Positions 32,363 to 44,935 are shown, counted from the stretch's first letter. The stretch: 64,000 bases of DNA from Modicisalibacter radicis (GCF_900961225.1 NZ_CAAHFN010000055.1:1-64000), one strand, 5' to 3'. Notes: a model not told the origin generated them from the letters alone. Program-made: numbers and translations.

Positions 32363-33739
32363 TCAAAGCGCCTCGATGGCCTCGGCGAGCTTGTCGACGG
32401 CGACCACCGTCATCCCTTCGGGGTCACGCTTGGGCGCGTTGCCGCGCGGCACGATGGCGCGGGTGAAGCCGTGCTTGGCGGCCTCGACGATACGCTCCTG
32501 GCCGCTCGGCACCGGGCGGATCTCGCCCGACAGGCCAACCTCGCCGAACACCACCAGCTCGCGGGGCAGCGAGCGGTTCTGCAGGCTCGACACCACCGCC
32601 AGCAGCACCGCCAGGTCGGCGCTGGTCTCCAGAACCTTGACCCCGCCGACCACGTTGAGGAATACGTCCTGGTCGCCGGTGAACAGCCCGCCGTGCTTGT
32701 GCAGCACCGCCAGCAGCATCGCCAGGCGATTACTGTCGAGACCCACCGCGACGCGTCGCGGATTGCCCAGCGCCGAGTCGTCGAGCAGCGCCTGGACCTC
32801 GACGAGGATCGGCCGGGTGCCCTCCCAGACCACCATCACCAGGCTGCCCGGAGCCTGCTCCTCACCCCGCGAGAGGAAGATCGCGCTGGGATTCTTGACC
32901 TCCTTCATGCCCTGCTCGAGCATCGCGAACACGCCCAGCTCGTTGACCGCGCCAAAACGGTTCTTCTGGCCGCGCAGCGTGCGAAAGCGCGAATCGGCGC
33001 CGCCCTCGAGCAGCAGCGAGGCGTCGATCATGTGCTCGAGCACCTTGGGGCCGGCCAGGGTGCCATCCTTGGTCACATGGCCGACCAGCATCAAGACGGT
33101 GTTCGACTGCTTGGCGAAACGGGTCAGCGCCGCCGCCGACTCGCGGACCTGGGCCACCCCGCCCGGTGCCGAGCCGATGTCCTCGAGGTGCATGGTCTGG
33201 ATGGAGTCGATGATCAGCACCTCGGGGCGCTCGCGCTCGGCGACGCCGAGGATCGTCTCGACGCTGGTCTCGGCGAGCATCTTGAGCCCCTGGGTGGGCA
33301 GTTGCAGGCGGTGGGCGCGCATCGCCACCTGCGACAGCGACTCCTCGCCGGTGACGTACAGCACGCGGCGCTGCTGGGCGAGCTTGCAGGCGGTCTGCAG
33401 CAGCAGGGTCGACTTTCCGGCGCCGGGATTACCGCCCAGCAGCACCGCCGACCCCGGCACCAGGCCACCGCCGAGCACGCGGTCGAACTCGCCGAAGGTC
33501 GACGAGAAGCGCGGCACTTCGGCCAGGTCGACGCTGGCCAGGTCGGTAACCTCTCGCGACAGGCTTCCGGCGTAGCCCGCGCGCGCCGTCGCCGGAGCGC
33601 CGCCGCCACCCGGGCGCGGCGCGGCCAGGCGCACCTCGCTCAAGGTGTTCCACTCGCGGCAACTGGAGCACTGGCCCTGCCACTTGCTGTATTCGGCACC
33701 GCATTCGGTGCACACGAAGGCGCTCTTCGCTTTCGCCAT
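32363..33739 (-). CDS. radA: DNA repair/branch migration ATPase RadA
   Basis: This 458-residue protein has an N-terminal zinc finger (CTECGAEYSKWQGQCSSC), Walker A GGNPGAGKSTLL, the KNRFG motif in RGQKNRFGAVNELG, and a C-terminal Lon-protease-like domain lacking protease residues. It processes recombination intermediates together with RecA. The start at 33739 gives MAKAKSAFVC, as in the family; the longer frame to 33823 has no support. Confidence 0.96.
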   Translation of the reverse strand: MAKAKSAFVCTECGAEYSKWQGQCSSCREWNTLSEVRLAAPRPGGGGAPATARAGYAGSLSREVTDLASVDLAEVPRFSSTFGEFDRVLGGGLVPGSAVLLGGNPGAGKSTLLLQTACKLAQQRRVLYVTGEESLSQVAMRAHRLQLPTQGLKMLAETSVETILGVAERERPEVLIIDSIQTMHLEDIGSAPGGVAQVRESAAALTRFAKQSNTVLMLVGHVTKDGTLAGPKVLEHMIDASLLLEGGADSRFRTLRGQKNRFGAVNELGVFAMLEQGMKEVKNPSAIFLSRGEEQAPGSLVMVVWEGTRPILVEVQALLDDSALGNPRRVAVGLDSNRLAMLLAVLHKHGGLFTGDQDVFLNVVGGVKVLETSADLAVLLAVVSSLQNRSLPRELVVFGEVGLSGEIRPVPSGQERIVEAAKHGFTRAIVPRGNAPKRDPEGMTVVAVDKLAEAIEAL

Positions 33740-33790
33740 AGGCTTCCTGTCGGATGGTCCGACGCTAATAACGAGCGGTGGGATAACGCA

Positions 33791-33815
33791 CAGGGGCGGC
33801 CGATGGCCGCCCCTG
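33791..33815. terminator. Strong hairpin between the lipoprotein gene and radA
   Basis: CAGGGGCGGCC-GAT-GGCCGCCCCTG is a perfect 11-bp stem. It lies just after the minus-strand lipoprotein stop (33845), but the T-rich flank is on the plus-strand side, so intrinsic termination of the lipoprotein transcript is only tentative. Confidence 0.45.
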
Positions 33816-33844
33816 TTATTCACGCGTGACTACGACGCTATTGA

Positions 33845-34318
33845 CTACTGGCTTACGGCTGTCTGCTGACGGTTCAGGCGCAGCGTCTCGCCGTTCTCGA
33901 AGCGGCGACGTTGCGGATCGACCAGCTCGAGCGTGTCGCTGTCGAGCCTGAGGAAGTAGTAGACCTGGCCTTCGCCGTCCGGAGTCAGTTCGTAGACCGT
34001 CGCCTCGGGATCGTTGGCGGTACCGCTGAGCACGTTCCACTGCCCCTCGTAGTGCTCGGTCGGGGGATTCTGCGGGTGCTCGCGATAGCTGGCATCGAGG
34101 GCGAAGTCGCGCGCTTCGTCGGCGGCCTGCTCGTCACCCTCGAGGGTCACGGTAAGGTCGATACCCGCGCAGTTACGGCACGGCAGGGTACCTTCGTAGG
34201 TTGCCGTCTGCGGCTCCGCCACCGGCTCCTGGGTGCCCGTACCCTGCTGGGTACCTGTCGCGCACCCGCCGAGTAGCGCGAGCATCGCGGAACCAGCCAG
34301 CAACGTCCTGATCTGCAT
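33845..34318 (-). CDS. NlpE-like outer-membrane lipoprotein
   Basis: This 157-residue protein has the lipobox LLGGC at residues 15-19, after signal MQIRTLLAGSAMLALLGGC. The mature part has TYEGTLPCRNCAGIDLTVTL, with the CxxC seen in the NlpE N-terminal domain, and beta-strand rich ENGETLRLN at the end. NlpE relates to copper tolerance and surface sensing through Cpx; whether this short homolog does so is unknown. AGGAGG before the ATG at 34318 decides the start. Confidence 0.8.
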   Translation of the reverse strand: MQIRTLLAGSAMLALLGGCATGTQQGTGTQEPVAEPQTATYEGTLPCRNCAGIDLTVTLEGDEQAADEARDFALDASYREHPQNPPTEHYEGQWNVLSGTANDPEATVYELTPDGEGQVYYFLRLDSDTLELVDPQRRRFENGETLRLNRQQTAVSQ

Positions 34319-34416
34319 ATGAATCCTCCTGACCAATGAGCTTGGGCCGCCGTCCGTCCAGGCGGCTCGTGACTCACAGGATAGCGCCAAGCCAGGCCAC
34401 TGGACAGCCCAGCGTG

Positions 34417-35514
34417 TCAGCCGAGTGCCGGATAGTCGGTATAACCCCGCGCCCCGCCGCCGTAGAAGGTGTCCGGATCCGGCTCGTTGAGCGGCGCCTG
34501 ACGGCGAAAACGCTCGACCAGGTCAGGGTTGGCGATGTACGGCCGGCCGTAGACCACCGCGTCGGCTAGCCCCTTCTCGATCAGCATCTCGCCGCGTGCG
34601 GCGGTGTAATGACCGCAATACAACAGCGGTCCACGGAAGCGATCGCGCAGGTCGCGACGGAAATCGTCGGTCAACTGCACACCCTCGCCGGTCCAGTCGG
34701 GCTCGTTGATGTGCAGGTAGCCGATCTTGCGCAGCGACAGCTGCTCGGCCAGGTAGTGCATCATTGCCTCGGGCTCGTCGTCGCTGAGACCGAATATCTC
34801 GATGAACGGCGACAGCCGCACGCCGACGCGATCGGCGCCCAGCTCCGCGCTGACCGCATCGACCACCTCGAGCAGCAGCCGCGCGCGGTTGACCACGCTA
34901 CCGCCATAGCGGTCCGTGCGCTTGTTGGAACCACTGGCCAGGAACTGCTGGAGCAGGTAGGCATTGGCGGCATGCACCTCGACCATGTCGAAGCCGGCCC
35001 GCTTGGCGCGTCGGGCGGCCTGACGGTAGTCCTCGATGAGCAGCGGGATCTCCTCGAGTTCGAGCGCCCGTGGCGTGCTCGCCGGGTGACGCCCCGCCGT
35101 GCCGTCGGCGAATTCGGCGAAGCACTGCGCGCCCTCGCCGCGAATCGCGCTGGGCGCCACCGGCTGCAGCCCGTTGGGCTGGACGATTTCATGCGAGACA
35201 CGCCCCACGTGCCACAACTGCAACGCCATGCGCCCGCCGGCATCGTGGACCGCCTTGACCACCTTGCGCCAGCCCGCCTCCTGGGCATCGGTATAGATGC
35301 CCGGGGTGTACACATAACCGCGAGCGGTGGGCGAGATATTGGTCGCCTCGCTGATCACCAGGCCCGCGCCGGCGCGTTGCGCATAATAGGTGGCCTGCAG
35401 CTCGCCGGGGATGCTGTCGGGCGTGCGCGCCCGGGTCAGCGGCGCCATGATGACGCGGTTGGGCAGCGTCAGGCGGCCCAGCTCTAACGGGAACAGCAGA
35501 TTCTCGTAGGCCAT
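34417..35514 (-). CDS. Old-yellow-enzyme family NADH:flavin oxidoreductase (NemA-like)
   Basis: This 365-residue FMN-binding TIM barrel reads MAYENLLFPLELGRLTLPNR, VIMAPLTRARTPDSIPG, the catalytic HAAN within MVEVHAANAYLLQQFLASGS, SNKRTDRYGGS, then FRGPLLYCGHYT and ADAVVYGRPYIANPDL. It reduces activated alkenes and electrophiles such as N-ethylmaleimide or nitrate esters with NAD(P)H. It lies downstream of hmp on the same strand after about 130 bases and may share stress induction. The exact substrate is unknown. Confidence 0.9.
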   Translation of the reverse strand: MAYENLLFPLELGRLTLPNRVIMAPLTRARTPDSIPGELQATYYAQRAGAGLVISEATNISPTARGYVYTPGIYTDAQEAGWRKVVKAVHDAGGRMALQLWHVGRVSHEIVQPNGLQPVAPSAIRGEGAQCFAEFADGTAGRHPASTPRALELEEIPLLIEDYRQAARRAKRAGFDMVEVHAANAYLLQQFLASGSNKRTDRYGGSVVNRARLLLEVVDAVSAELGADRVGVRLSPFIEIFGLSDDEPEAMMHYLAEQLSLRKIGYLHINEPDWTGEGVQLTDDFRRDLRDRFRGPLLYCGHYTAARGEMLIEKGLADAVVYGRPYIANPDLVERFRRQAPLNEPDPDTFYGGGARGYTDYPALG

Positions 35515-35646
35515 GGTCTCTCCTTTGCCTGGCATATCGGTCGGGAAACGCTGCCCCAGTAATGGCGTTCGTTAGGGCTCTAATCAATGCCTGCCCGATT
35601 GTTTCTCGCTATGACCCCGATGAGTAAGCTGCATGCTCGAGACAAA

Positions 35647-36825
35647 TCAGGCGTGAAGCGGCCGGGACGGCCCGAAATGCTCGAAACGCCGCCGCTCGGC
35701 GGGCACGCCGAGGGCTTCGAGCTCGGCATCGACGCAGCGCATGAAGCCCTGGGGACCGACCAGATAGCACAGCGGCTCACTCGCCGGCAGCAGCGTCGCC
35801 AGCAGTTCGCGGTCGATGCGCCCATGATGGTCCGGTTGCGTATCGCCATCGGCTTCCTCGTAGCAGACCACACTGCGCAGCTGCTGCGGATAGCGCTCGG
35901 CCAACGCCGCGACCTCGTCGCCGAAGGCGTGCACATCGGCGTTACGCGCGGCGTGCACATAGGTGACCTGGCGACCCGCGGCCAGTGCCTGGTCGGCCAG
36001 CGAGAGCATCGGCGTCTGGCCGACCCCGGCGCTGAGCAGCACCACCGGCGAGGCGTCTTCCGCGAGGGTCAGCTCACCCGCCGGCGGCAGCAGCTCGAGG
36101 CGCGAGCCTTCGCTCATGCGGGCATGGAAATGCTCGCTGACCCGGCCGCCCGGCTCGCGCTTGATCGACAGCCGATAGGTGCGGCCGTTGGGCGCCGCGG
36201 AGAGGCTGTAGTGGCGGAACACCGGCTCGCCGTCGATCATGAGCTTGACGCCGATGAACTGCCCCGGCGCGAAGTCGGCGACCGGCTGGCCATCGTCGGG
36301 CGCCAGCACGAAGGAGCGGATCTCGGCGCTTTCCCGGCGGGTCTCGGCGACGTGGAAGGCGCGAGTGCCGCGCCAGCCGCCCGGCAGCGCCGCGAACTGC
36401 TCGTAGCGCGCGGCCTCGAGTTCGATCAGCAGACCGGCCAGCTCTTCGTAGACCGCCTGCCAGGCGTCGGCGACCTCGGCGGTCACCGCCTCGCCGAGCA
36501 CCTCGCCGATCGCCGCCATCAGGCACTCGCCGACGATCGGGTAGTGATCGGGACGGATGTTCAGCGAGACGTGCTTGTCGACCACCAGCGCCAGCGACGC
36601 CTTGGCCTGCTCGCGATCGCCGCGTAGCTGCACGTAGTGCAGCACCGAGGCGGCCAGCGCCCGCGGCTGGCCGCCACTCGCCTGGTGAGCGGCATTGAAC
36701 AGCGCCTTGACCTCGGGATAGCGATCGAACATCAGCGGGTAGAAACGCGCGGTAATCGTATCGAGGTGCTCGGCGACGACGGGGGCGGTAGCGGCGACGA
36801 CCTGTTCCTGTTGCGGGGTCAGCAT
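35647..36825 (-). CDS. hmp: Flavohemoglobin, nitric oxide dioxygenase
   Basis: This 392-residue protein has a globin domain (MLTPQQEQVVAATAPVVAEH, proximal His in KHVSLNIRPDHYPIVGECL), then a FAD domain (FRHYSLSAAPNGRTYRLSIK) and an NAD domain (LLSAGVGQTPMLS, CYLVGPQGFM). It oxidises NO to nitrate. It is divergent from norR, with a sigma-54 promoter and NorR-type sites between them, so it replaces the norVW target of E. coli NorR. The start is at 36825. Confidence 0.96.
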   Translation of the reverse strand: MLTPQQEQVVAATAPVVAEHLDTITARFYPLMFDRYPEVKALFNAAHQASGGQPRALAASVLHYVQLRGDREQAKASLALVVDKHVSLNIRPDHYPIVGECLMAAIGEVLGEAVTAEVADAWQAVYEELAGLLIELEAARYEQFAALPGGWRGTRAFHVAETRRESAEIRSFVLAPDDGQPVADFAPGQFIGVKLMIDGEPVFRHYSLSAAPNGRTYRLSIKREPGGRVSEHFHARMSEGSRLELLPPAGELTLAEDASPVVLLSAGVGQTPMLSLADQALAAGRQVTYVHAARNADVHAFGDEVAALAERYPQQLRSVVCYEEADGDTQPDHHGRIDRELLATLLPASEPLCYLVGPQGFMRCVDAELEALGVPAERRRFEHFGPSRPLHA

Positions 36826-36870
36826 GTAGGGCTCCGGATAATCATAAAAAAGAGATGACACACTCTTCGG

Positions 36871-36887
36871 GGCAACCCCCGTGCCAG
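36871..36887 (-). promoter_or_regulatory. Sigma-54 (-24/-12) promoter of hmp
   Basis: The minus strand reads TGGCAC-GGGGG-TTGCC, with the invariant GG and GC exactly ten bases apart. The predicted start of transcription is near 36860, about 35 bases before the hmp ATG. It fits activation by the neighbouring AAA+ regulator NorR. Confidence 0.88.
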
Positions 36888-36996
36888 GCCCCGGTAGCCG
36901 CGACACCCTGCCGCAGGGCATGGCACCAGCCCAGGCACCATCCATGCTGGCGACGGCCCGGCACTCTTCGCCACCGTCCTCTCCCGCCACTCGACA

Positions 36997-37042
36997 GTTA
37001 AAATGACAATATCGGGGTTGTCTTTTTTACTGTCACCCGGAC
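36997..37042. promoter_or_regulatory. Three GT-N7-AC NorR-type enhancer sites
   Basis: GTTAAAATGAC (36997-37007), GTCTTTTTTAC (37020-37030) and GTCACCCGGAC (37032-37042) each match the GT-N7-AC core recognised by NorR. Three such sites are also found upstream of E. coli norV. They lie about 110-170 bases upstream of the sigma-54 promoter and immediately before the norR start, so they could also mediate autorepression. Confidence 0.75.
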
Positions 37043-37055
37043 AATCACGGTCATC

Positions 37056-38642
37056 ATGACACGCTTCTACGACATTCTCCGCGACCTGCTGACCCAGCTC
37101 GCCGACGGCCAGCCCGTCGAGGCGCTGCAGCCGTTGTGGTCGCGGCTGCTCGAGACCCTGGTCGGCGACTACCCGGCCGACGCCAGCACGCTGATGGTCA
37201 ACGACGAGGCGGGACTCTTGCCGGTCGCCGTGCTCGGCCTGCCCGACGAAGTGCGCGGTCGACGCTTCCCGCTCGACGTCCATCCGCGGCTAGCGGTCAT
37301 CGCCCGACACCCCGGCGTCTGCCGCTTCCCGCCGGACAGCCCGCTGCCCGACCCCTTCGACGGCCTGATCGACGAGGAACTCACCGCGGTCCACGACTGC
37401 CTGGGAGTGGCGCTGCGCGACGGCGAGCGGTTGATCGGCGTGCTCACCCTCGATGCGTTGGCCGCCGGCAGTCTGGCGCGCCTCGACGAGGACGAGCTGC
37501 TCGCCAAGGCGCGCCTGCTGGCGACCTGCCTGCGCCTGGCCAGCCAGCTCAGCGCCACCCGCTCGCGGCTCAGCGAGGCACTCGACAGCGAGCCCCGGCC
37601 GGCCCTGCAGCGCCACTGGAACAGCCCGGCCATGCAACGCCTCGATGCCTCGCTGGACCTGGTCGCGCCGACCGACATGTGCGTGCTGCTGCAGGGCGAG
37701 ACCGGGGTCGGCAAGGAGCGCGTGGTGCGCGCGCTGCACGCCCGCTCGACCCGCCACCAGGGGCCGCTGGTCCAGGTCAATTGCGCGAGCCTGCCCGAGC
37801 AGCTGATCGAGAGCGAGCTGTTCGGGCATCGTCGTGGGGCGTTCTCCGGGGCGATCCGCGACCACCGCGGGCACTTCGCGATGGCCGACGGCGGCACGCT
37901 GATGCTCGACGAGATCGGCGAGTTGCCGCTGGCCCTGCAGCCCAAGCTGCTGCGCGTCCTGCAGGAGGGCGAAATCCAGCCGCTGGGCAGCGAGCGAGCC
38001 CAGCGGGTGGACGTGCGCATCGTCGCCGTGACCAACCGCGACCTGGCCGCCGAAGTCGCGGCCGGGCGCTTTCGCGAGGATCTCTACCACCGCCTGAGCG
38101 CCTTTCCCCTGCAGGTCCCTCCGTTGCGCCAGCGGCGCGAGGACCTGCTGCTGCTCGCCGGCAGCTTCCTCGCCGACAACCGGGTGCGCCTGGGGGTCAA
38201 CAACCTGCGCCTGTCGAGTGCGGCCGAGGCGGCCCTGCTGGCCTGGCAGTGGCCGGGCAACGTGCGCGAACTCGAACACACCCTGGGCCGGGCGGCGCTG
38301 CGCGCGCTGGGCGAGCGGCTCGACGATTCGCGCCGTGGCGGCTCAATCGACAGCCGCCGCCAGGCGGTGATCCGCATCGACAGCCGCCATCTCGATCTGC
38401 CGAGGGATGCGCCTCACGAGCCGTTCGGAGCCCTCGACACGCGCTCCGCAGGCGCCGCCGAGACGAGCTATTCCGCCGACGAGGACTGGTTGCCCCTGCG
38501 CCAGGCGATCGACGACTTCCAGCGCGACTACATCCGCCAGGCGCTGGCCGCCCACGACGGCAACTGGGCGGCCGCCGCGCGCACCCTGGGGCTCGACGCC
38601 GGCAACCTGCACCGCCTGGCCCGACGCCTGACGCTCAAGTGA
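37056..38642 (+). CDS. norR: Nitric oxide-responsive sigma-54 activator NorR
   Basis: This 528-residue protein has a GAF domain (about 1-180) retaining the likely iron ligands in CRFPPDSPLPDPFDGLI, HDCLGVAL and LTLDAL. The AAA+ domain has Walker A GETGVGKE and Walker B LMLDEIGELP, and a C-terminal Fis-type HTH reads NWAAAARTLGLDAGNLHRLA. The sigma-54 contact loop reads GAFSGA instead of GAFTGA. It activates hmp in response to NO. Confidence 0.95.
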   Translation: MTRFYDILRDLLTQLADGQPVEALQPLWSRLLETLVGDYPADASTLMVNDEAGLLPVAVLGLPDEVRGRRFPLDVHPRLAVIARHPGVCRFPPDSPLPDPFDGLIDEELTAVHDCLGVALRDGERLIGVLTLDALAAGSLARLDEDELLAKARLLATCLRLASQLSATRSRLSEALDSEPRPALQRHWNSPAMQRLDASLDLVAPTDMCVLLQGETGVGKERVVRALHARSTRHQGPLVQVNCASLPEQLIESELFGHRRGAFSGAIRDHRGHFAMADGGTLMLDEIGELPLALQPKLLRVLQEGEIQPLGSERAQRVDVRIVAVTNRDLAAEVAAGRFREDLYHRLSAFPLQVPPLRQRREDLLLLAGSFLADNRVRLGVNNLRLSSAAEAALLAWQWPGNVRELEHTLGRAALRALGERLDDSRRGGSIDSRRQAVIRIDSRHLDLPRDAPHEPFGALDTRSAGAAETSYSADEDWLPLRQAIDDFQRDYIRQALAAHDGNWAAAARTLGLDAGNLHRLARRLTLK

Positions 38643-38786
38643 GCGGTACGACAGGATCCGGCATGAATCGCACAGGATCGACCATGGCAGTGCCACGTGG
38701 TGTCTTCCACACTGTGCTACGTATCAATCACCGATGCGTCCACGTTGTCGCTTCGGCGCCCACTATTCAGCCAGGGAGGCAATCGA

Positions 38787-39779
38787 ATGACACAAGCCAT
38801 CCGCTTTCATGAAACCGGCGGACCCGAGGTACTGCGCTTCGAGGAGCACGAGCCCGGTGAGCCAGGTAGCCAGGAACTGCGCGTGCGCGTCGAGGCGATC
38901 GGCCTCAACCGCGCCGAGGCGATGTTCCGGTCCGGCAACTACCTGGAAGACCCGCAACTGCCGGCGGGCCTCGGTTACGAAGGCTCGGCGGTGGTCGAAG
39001 CCGTGGGCGACGGCGTCACGGGCTTCGCCGAGGACGACGCGGTGAGCGTGATCCCCGCCTTCTCGATGAACCGCTACAGCCTGTACGCCGAGCGCGCGAT
39101 CGTGCCCGTCCATGCCGTGGCGCCGCGCCCGGAGGGGCTCGATGCGGTCCAGGCCGCGGCGATCTGGATGCCCTTTCTGACCGCCTACGGCGCGCTGATC
39201 GATATCGCCCGACTCTCTCGCGGCGAGGCGGTGATCATCCCCGCGGCGTCGAGCAGCGTGGGCCTGGCGGCGATCCAGATCGCCAACAGCGTGGGCGCAG
39301 TGTCGATCGCCGCGACCCGCAGCTCGGCCAAGGCCGACGACCTGCGCAAGGCCGGTGCGGCCCACGTCATCGCCACCCAGGAGCAGGATGTCGCCGCCGA
39401 GGTCATGCGCATCACCGACGATGCCGGTGCCCGCGTGGTGTTCGACCCGGTCGCCGGTTCCGGCGCGCAGACGCTGGTCGACGCCATGGCGCCGTACGGC
39501 ACCTACTTCGTCTACGGCGCCCTGAGCGGCGAGCCGACGCCGTTCCCGATGATCGCCGGCATGAACAAGGCGCTGACCATGCGCGGCTACACGCTGCTCG
39601 AGATCATCGCCGACCCCGAACGCTTCGAAGCCGGCAAGCGCTTCATCTACGCCGGTATCGAGCGCGGCGATTTCAAGCCGATCGTCGCCCGCACGTTCGG
39701 CTTCGCGGAGATGGTCGACGCCCACCGCTACATGGAATCCAACCAGCAGTTCGGCAAGATCGTGGTCACCGTACCGTAA
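38787..39779 (+). CDS. Zinc-independent MDR-family quinone oxidoreductase-like protein
   Basis: This 330-residue protein has a GroES-like N-domain (AIRFHETGGPEVLRFEEHEP, GLNRAEAMFRSGNY) and a Rossmann domain (VIIPAASSSVGLAAIQIANS). It lacks the catalytic zinc Cys/His set. It probably reduces quinones or enones with NAD(P)H. The start at 38787 follows GGGAGG. It stands alone between norR and ssb; the 144-base gap upstream shows no obvious promoter. Confidence 0.88.
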   Translation: MTQAIRFHETGGPEVLRFEEHEPGEPGSQELRVRVEAIGLNRAEAMFRSGNYLEDPQLPAGLGYEGSAVVEAVGDGVTGFAEDDAVSVIPAFSMNRYSLYAERAIVPVHAVAPRPEGLDAVQAAAIWMPFLTAYGALIDIARLSRGEAVIIPAASSSVGLAAIQIANSVGAVSIAATRSSAKADDLRKAGAAHVIATQEQDVAAEVMRITDDAGARVVFDPVAGSGAQTLVDAMAPYGTYFVYGALSGEPTPFPMIAGMNKALTMRGYTLLEIIADPERFEAGKRFIYAGIERGDFKPIVARTFGFAEMVDAHRYMESNQQFGKIVVTVP

Positions 39780-39833
39780 CCCGGAGCGCCCCGCTCATCG
39801 GCAAGACAGTCAGGCAATACAAGGGCCGAACGT

Positions 39834-39859
39834 AAAAAAGCCCGCAGAATGCGGGCTTT
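39834..39859. terminator. Bidirectional terminator between oxidoreductase gene and ssb
   Basis: AAAGCCCGC-AGAAT-GCGGGCTTT is flanked by A-rich and T-rich sides and serves the convergent plus-strand oxidoreductase and minus-strand ssb. Confidence 0.9.
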
Positions 39860-39886
39860 GACTTTCCATGGCCAAGTGCGGGCCGC

Positions 39887-40447
39887 TCAGAACGGGATCT
39901 CGTCGTCGAAATCGTCGAAGCTGCCGGGCTGCGGGGCGCCGTAGTTGCCACCCTGCTGGCCGCCGCCCTGCTGACCACCCTGAGCCGGTGGCTGCTGGGG
40001 CGGACGCTGGGGCTGCTGCGGCGGCGCATTGTTGGCATGGCCGCCCTGCTGGCCGCCCTGGGGTGCGTAGCCACCCTGCTGGGGCTGCTGCTGGGGAAAG
40101 TCGCCACCGCCGCGCGAATCGAGCATCTGCATGTCGTTGGCGACGATCTCGGTGCTGTACTTGTCCTGGCCGTTCTGATCCTGCCACTTGCGCGTCTGCA
40201 GGCGACCTTCGATATACACCTTGCCGCCCTTCTTCAGATACTGCTGGGCGATCTCGGCGAGCTTGTTGAACAGCACCACGCGATGCCATTCGGTGCGCTC
40301 CTGACGCTGGCCGCTCTGACGGTCGGTCCAGGTATCGGTGGTCGCCAGGTTGAGGTTGGCCACCGCCGTTCCCGACGGCGTGAAGCGCACTTCGGGGTCC
40401 TGACCCAGATTGCCGATCAGGATGACCTTGTTTACACCACGGGCCAT
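39887..40447 (-). CDS. ssb: Single-stranded DNA-binding protein
   Basis: This 186-residue protein has an OB-fold N-domain ([60 protein letters not shown]). A long Gln/Gly/Pro linker (about 115-175) leads to the acidic tip DDFDDEIPF that recruits repair and replication enzymes. It lies 28 bases upstream of the MFS gene stop, in the same direction as that gene. Confidence 0.97.
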   Translation of the reverse strand: MARGVNKVILIGNLGQDPEVRFTPSGTAVANLNLATTDTWTDRQSGQRQERTEWHRVVLFNKLAEIAQQYLKKGGKVYIEGRLQTRKWQDQNGQDKYSTEIVANDMQMLDSRGGGDFPQQQPQQGGYAPQGGQQGGHANNAPPQQPQRPPQQPPAQGGQQGGGQQGGNYGAPQPGSFDDFDDEIPF

Positions 40448-40475
40448 GTTTGACTCCTTGCTAGTGGGCGGGCGC

Positions 40476-41858
40476 TCACGCGCCCCTTGAATCGTGTCGG
40501 GTGCCGGCCACCCGGGCCAGCGCCTCGGCGTCCAGTCGCTGACGATCGACCTTGAGGTAGGCGACGCGCTCTTCGGGCACCACCAGTACGTCCTCGACCC
40601 CGGCTATGTCGGCGAAGCGCGCCATCAGCGCATCCAGGGCATCGCCGGGATGGTCGTCCAGCGTCACGATCTCGCTGGACAGGTGGCGCGGCGCAGGCAT
40701 CCGCCAGATCACCGCCAACCACACGGCACCCAGCAAGGCGGCACCCAGGAACACCGCATCATACCCGAAATGCTGCGACAGGGCCCCGCCCAGCACCCCG
40801 CCCAGGAAAGCGCCGAGGAACTGGCTGGTCGAGTAGACGCCCATCGCGGTGCCCTTGGCACCCGCCGGGGCGAGCTTGCTGATCATCGACGGCAGGGTGG
40901 CCTCGAGCAGGTTGAAGGCGACGAAGAACGCCCACAGCAGGCCGATCAGCGTCCAGCGCTGGTGGCCGAGCTCGCCGAGCGCCAGCAGCACCAGGGTCAT
41001 GCCCGCCACCGCGCCGAGGAAGGTCGCCTTCATGCGCCGGCGCTTCTCGGCGACGATCACCAGCGGCACCATGCCGACGAAGGCCAGCCCCATCACCGCC
41101 AGATAGACCCAGCCCTGGTCGGCGGCGGCGATGCCCACGTCGACCAGCCGGAACGGCACCGCAACGAAGGCGGCGGTCAGGATCAGATGCAGGGCAAAGA
41201 TCGAGAAGTCCAGCCGCAGCAGGCTGGAGCTGGTAAGCGTGGTGCGCAACTGCTCACGATCGAGGCCGACGTCCTGGTGGCGCGCCACCCGCGGCGCCGC
41301 CGGCACCAGCCGCCAGAGCACCAGCAGGCTCGCCAGGGCGAGCAGCGCGGTCAGCCAGAATACGCTGGTCAGACCGAAATGCGCGGCCATCAGCGGGCCG
41401 ACGACCATGGCGATGGCGAAGGCCACGCCGATCGACAAGCCGATGGTGGCCATCGCCGCGGTGCGGATCTCCTCGCGGGTCTGATCGGCAAGCAGCGCCA
41501 TGATCGCCCCGGCCACCGCGCCGCTGCCCTGCAGGCAGCGGCCGACGATCACCGTGGCGATGGAGTCCGCCTCGGCGGCGATCACGCTGCCCAGCGCGAA
41601 CAGCAGCAGGCCGCCGGCGATCACCACCTTGCGGCCGATACGATCGGAAAGCAGCCCGAAGGGAATCTGGAAGATGGCCTGGGTCAGGCCGTAGGCGCCC
41701 AGCGCCAGGCCCACCAGCAGCGGCGTGGCGCCGGCGAGGTCCTCGGCGTACAGCGCCAGCACCGGCAACACCATGAACAGGCCGAGCATGCGCGTGGCGT
41801 AAAGCCCGGCGAGCCCGGAGATGGCGCGGCGCTCAGAGGTCAACAGTCGAGCAGTCAT
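40476..41858 (-). CDS. yajR: MFS transporter, YajR type with C-terminal ferredoxin-like domain
   Basis: This protein has about 460 residues. It has twelve TM helices with motif [14 protein letters not shown] after TM2 and a C-terminal cytoplasmic domain of about 75 residues ([34 protein letters not shown]) matching the YAM domain of YajR. The substrate is unknown. The start at 41858 gives [20 protein letters not shown]; the longer frame overlaps the uvrA promoter. The gene order uvrA/MFS/ssb is common in gammaproteobacteria. Confidence 0.88.
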   Translation of the reverse strand: MTARLLTSERRAISGLAGLYATRMLGLFMVLPVLALYAEDLAGATPLLVGLALGAYGLTQAIFQIPFGLLSDRIGRKVVIAGGLLLFALGSVIAAEADSIATVIVGRCLQGSGAVAGAIMALLADQTREEIRTAAMATIGLSIGVAFAIAMVVGPLMAAHFGLTSVFWLTALLALASLLVLWRLVPAAPRVARHQDVGLDREQLRTTLTSSSLLRLDFSIFALHLILTAAFVAVPFRLVDVGIAAADQGWVYLAVMGLAFVGMVPLVIVAEKRRRMKATFLGAVAGMTLVLLALGELGHQRWTLIGLLWAFFVAFNLLEATLPSMISKLAPAGAKGTAMGVYSTSQFLGAFLGGVLGGALSQHFGYDAVFLGAALLGAVWLAVIWRMPAPRHLSSEIVTLDDHPGDALDALMARFADIAGVEDVLVVPEERVAYLKVDRQRLDAEALARVAGTRHDSRGA

Positions 41859-42009
41859 GGCGGGTCGCAGTCTGGGTGAACGGGAAGGAAAACAGCTTGC
41901 GAATCGCGTCGGCCGGCAGCGGTCGCGCGCCTCGACTATTCTACCGGTTCGCCAGTCGCCGGGAAAAGCCGTGTGGCGCCTGGTCGGCGGAGTTTCGCCG
42001 GCACTCGCT

Positions 42010-42039
42010 TTGCCGGGCCTTCGCCCAACGCCGTATAAT
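42010..42039 (+). promoter_or_regulatory. Sigma-70 promoter of uvrA
   Basis: TTGCCG (42010-42015) and TATAAT (42034-42039) are spaced by 18 bases, ending 28 bases before the uvrA ATG. No CTGT-N8-ACAG LexA box was found in the 210-base divergent region, unlike E. coli uvrA. Confidence 0.65.
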
Positions 42040-42067
42040 CGAACTTTTGCGCGCTCACGAGGTGGCA

Positions 42068-44935
<2,868 letters not shown>

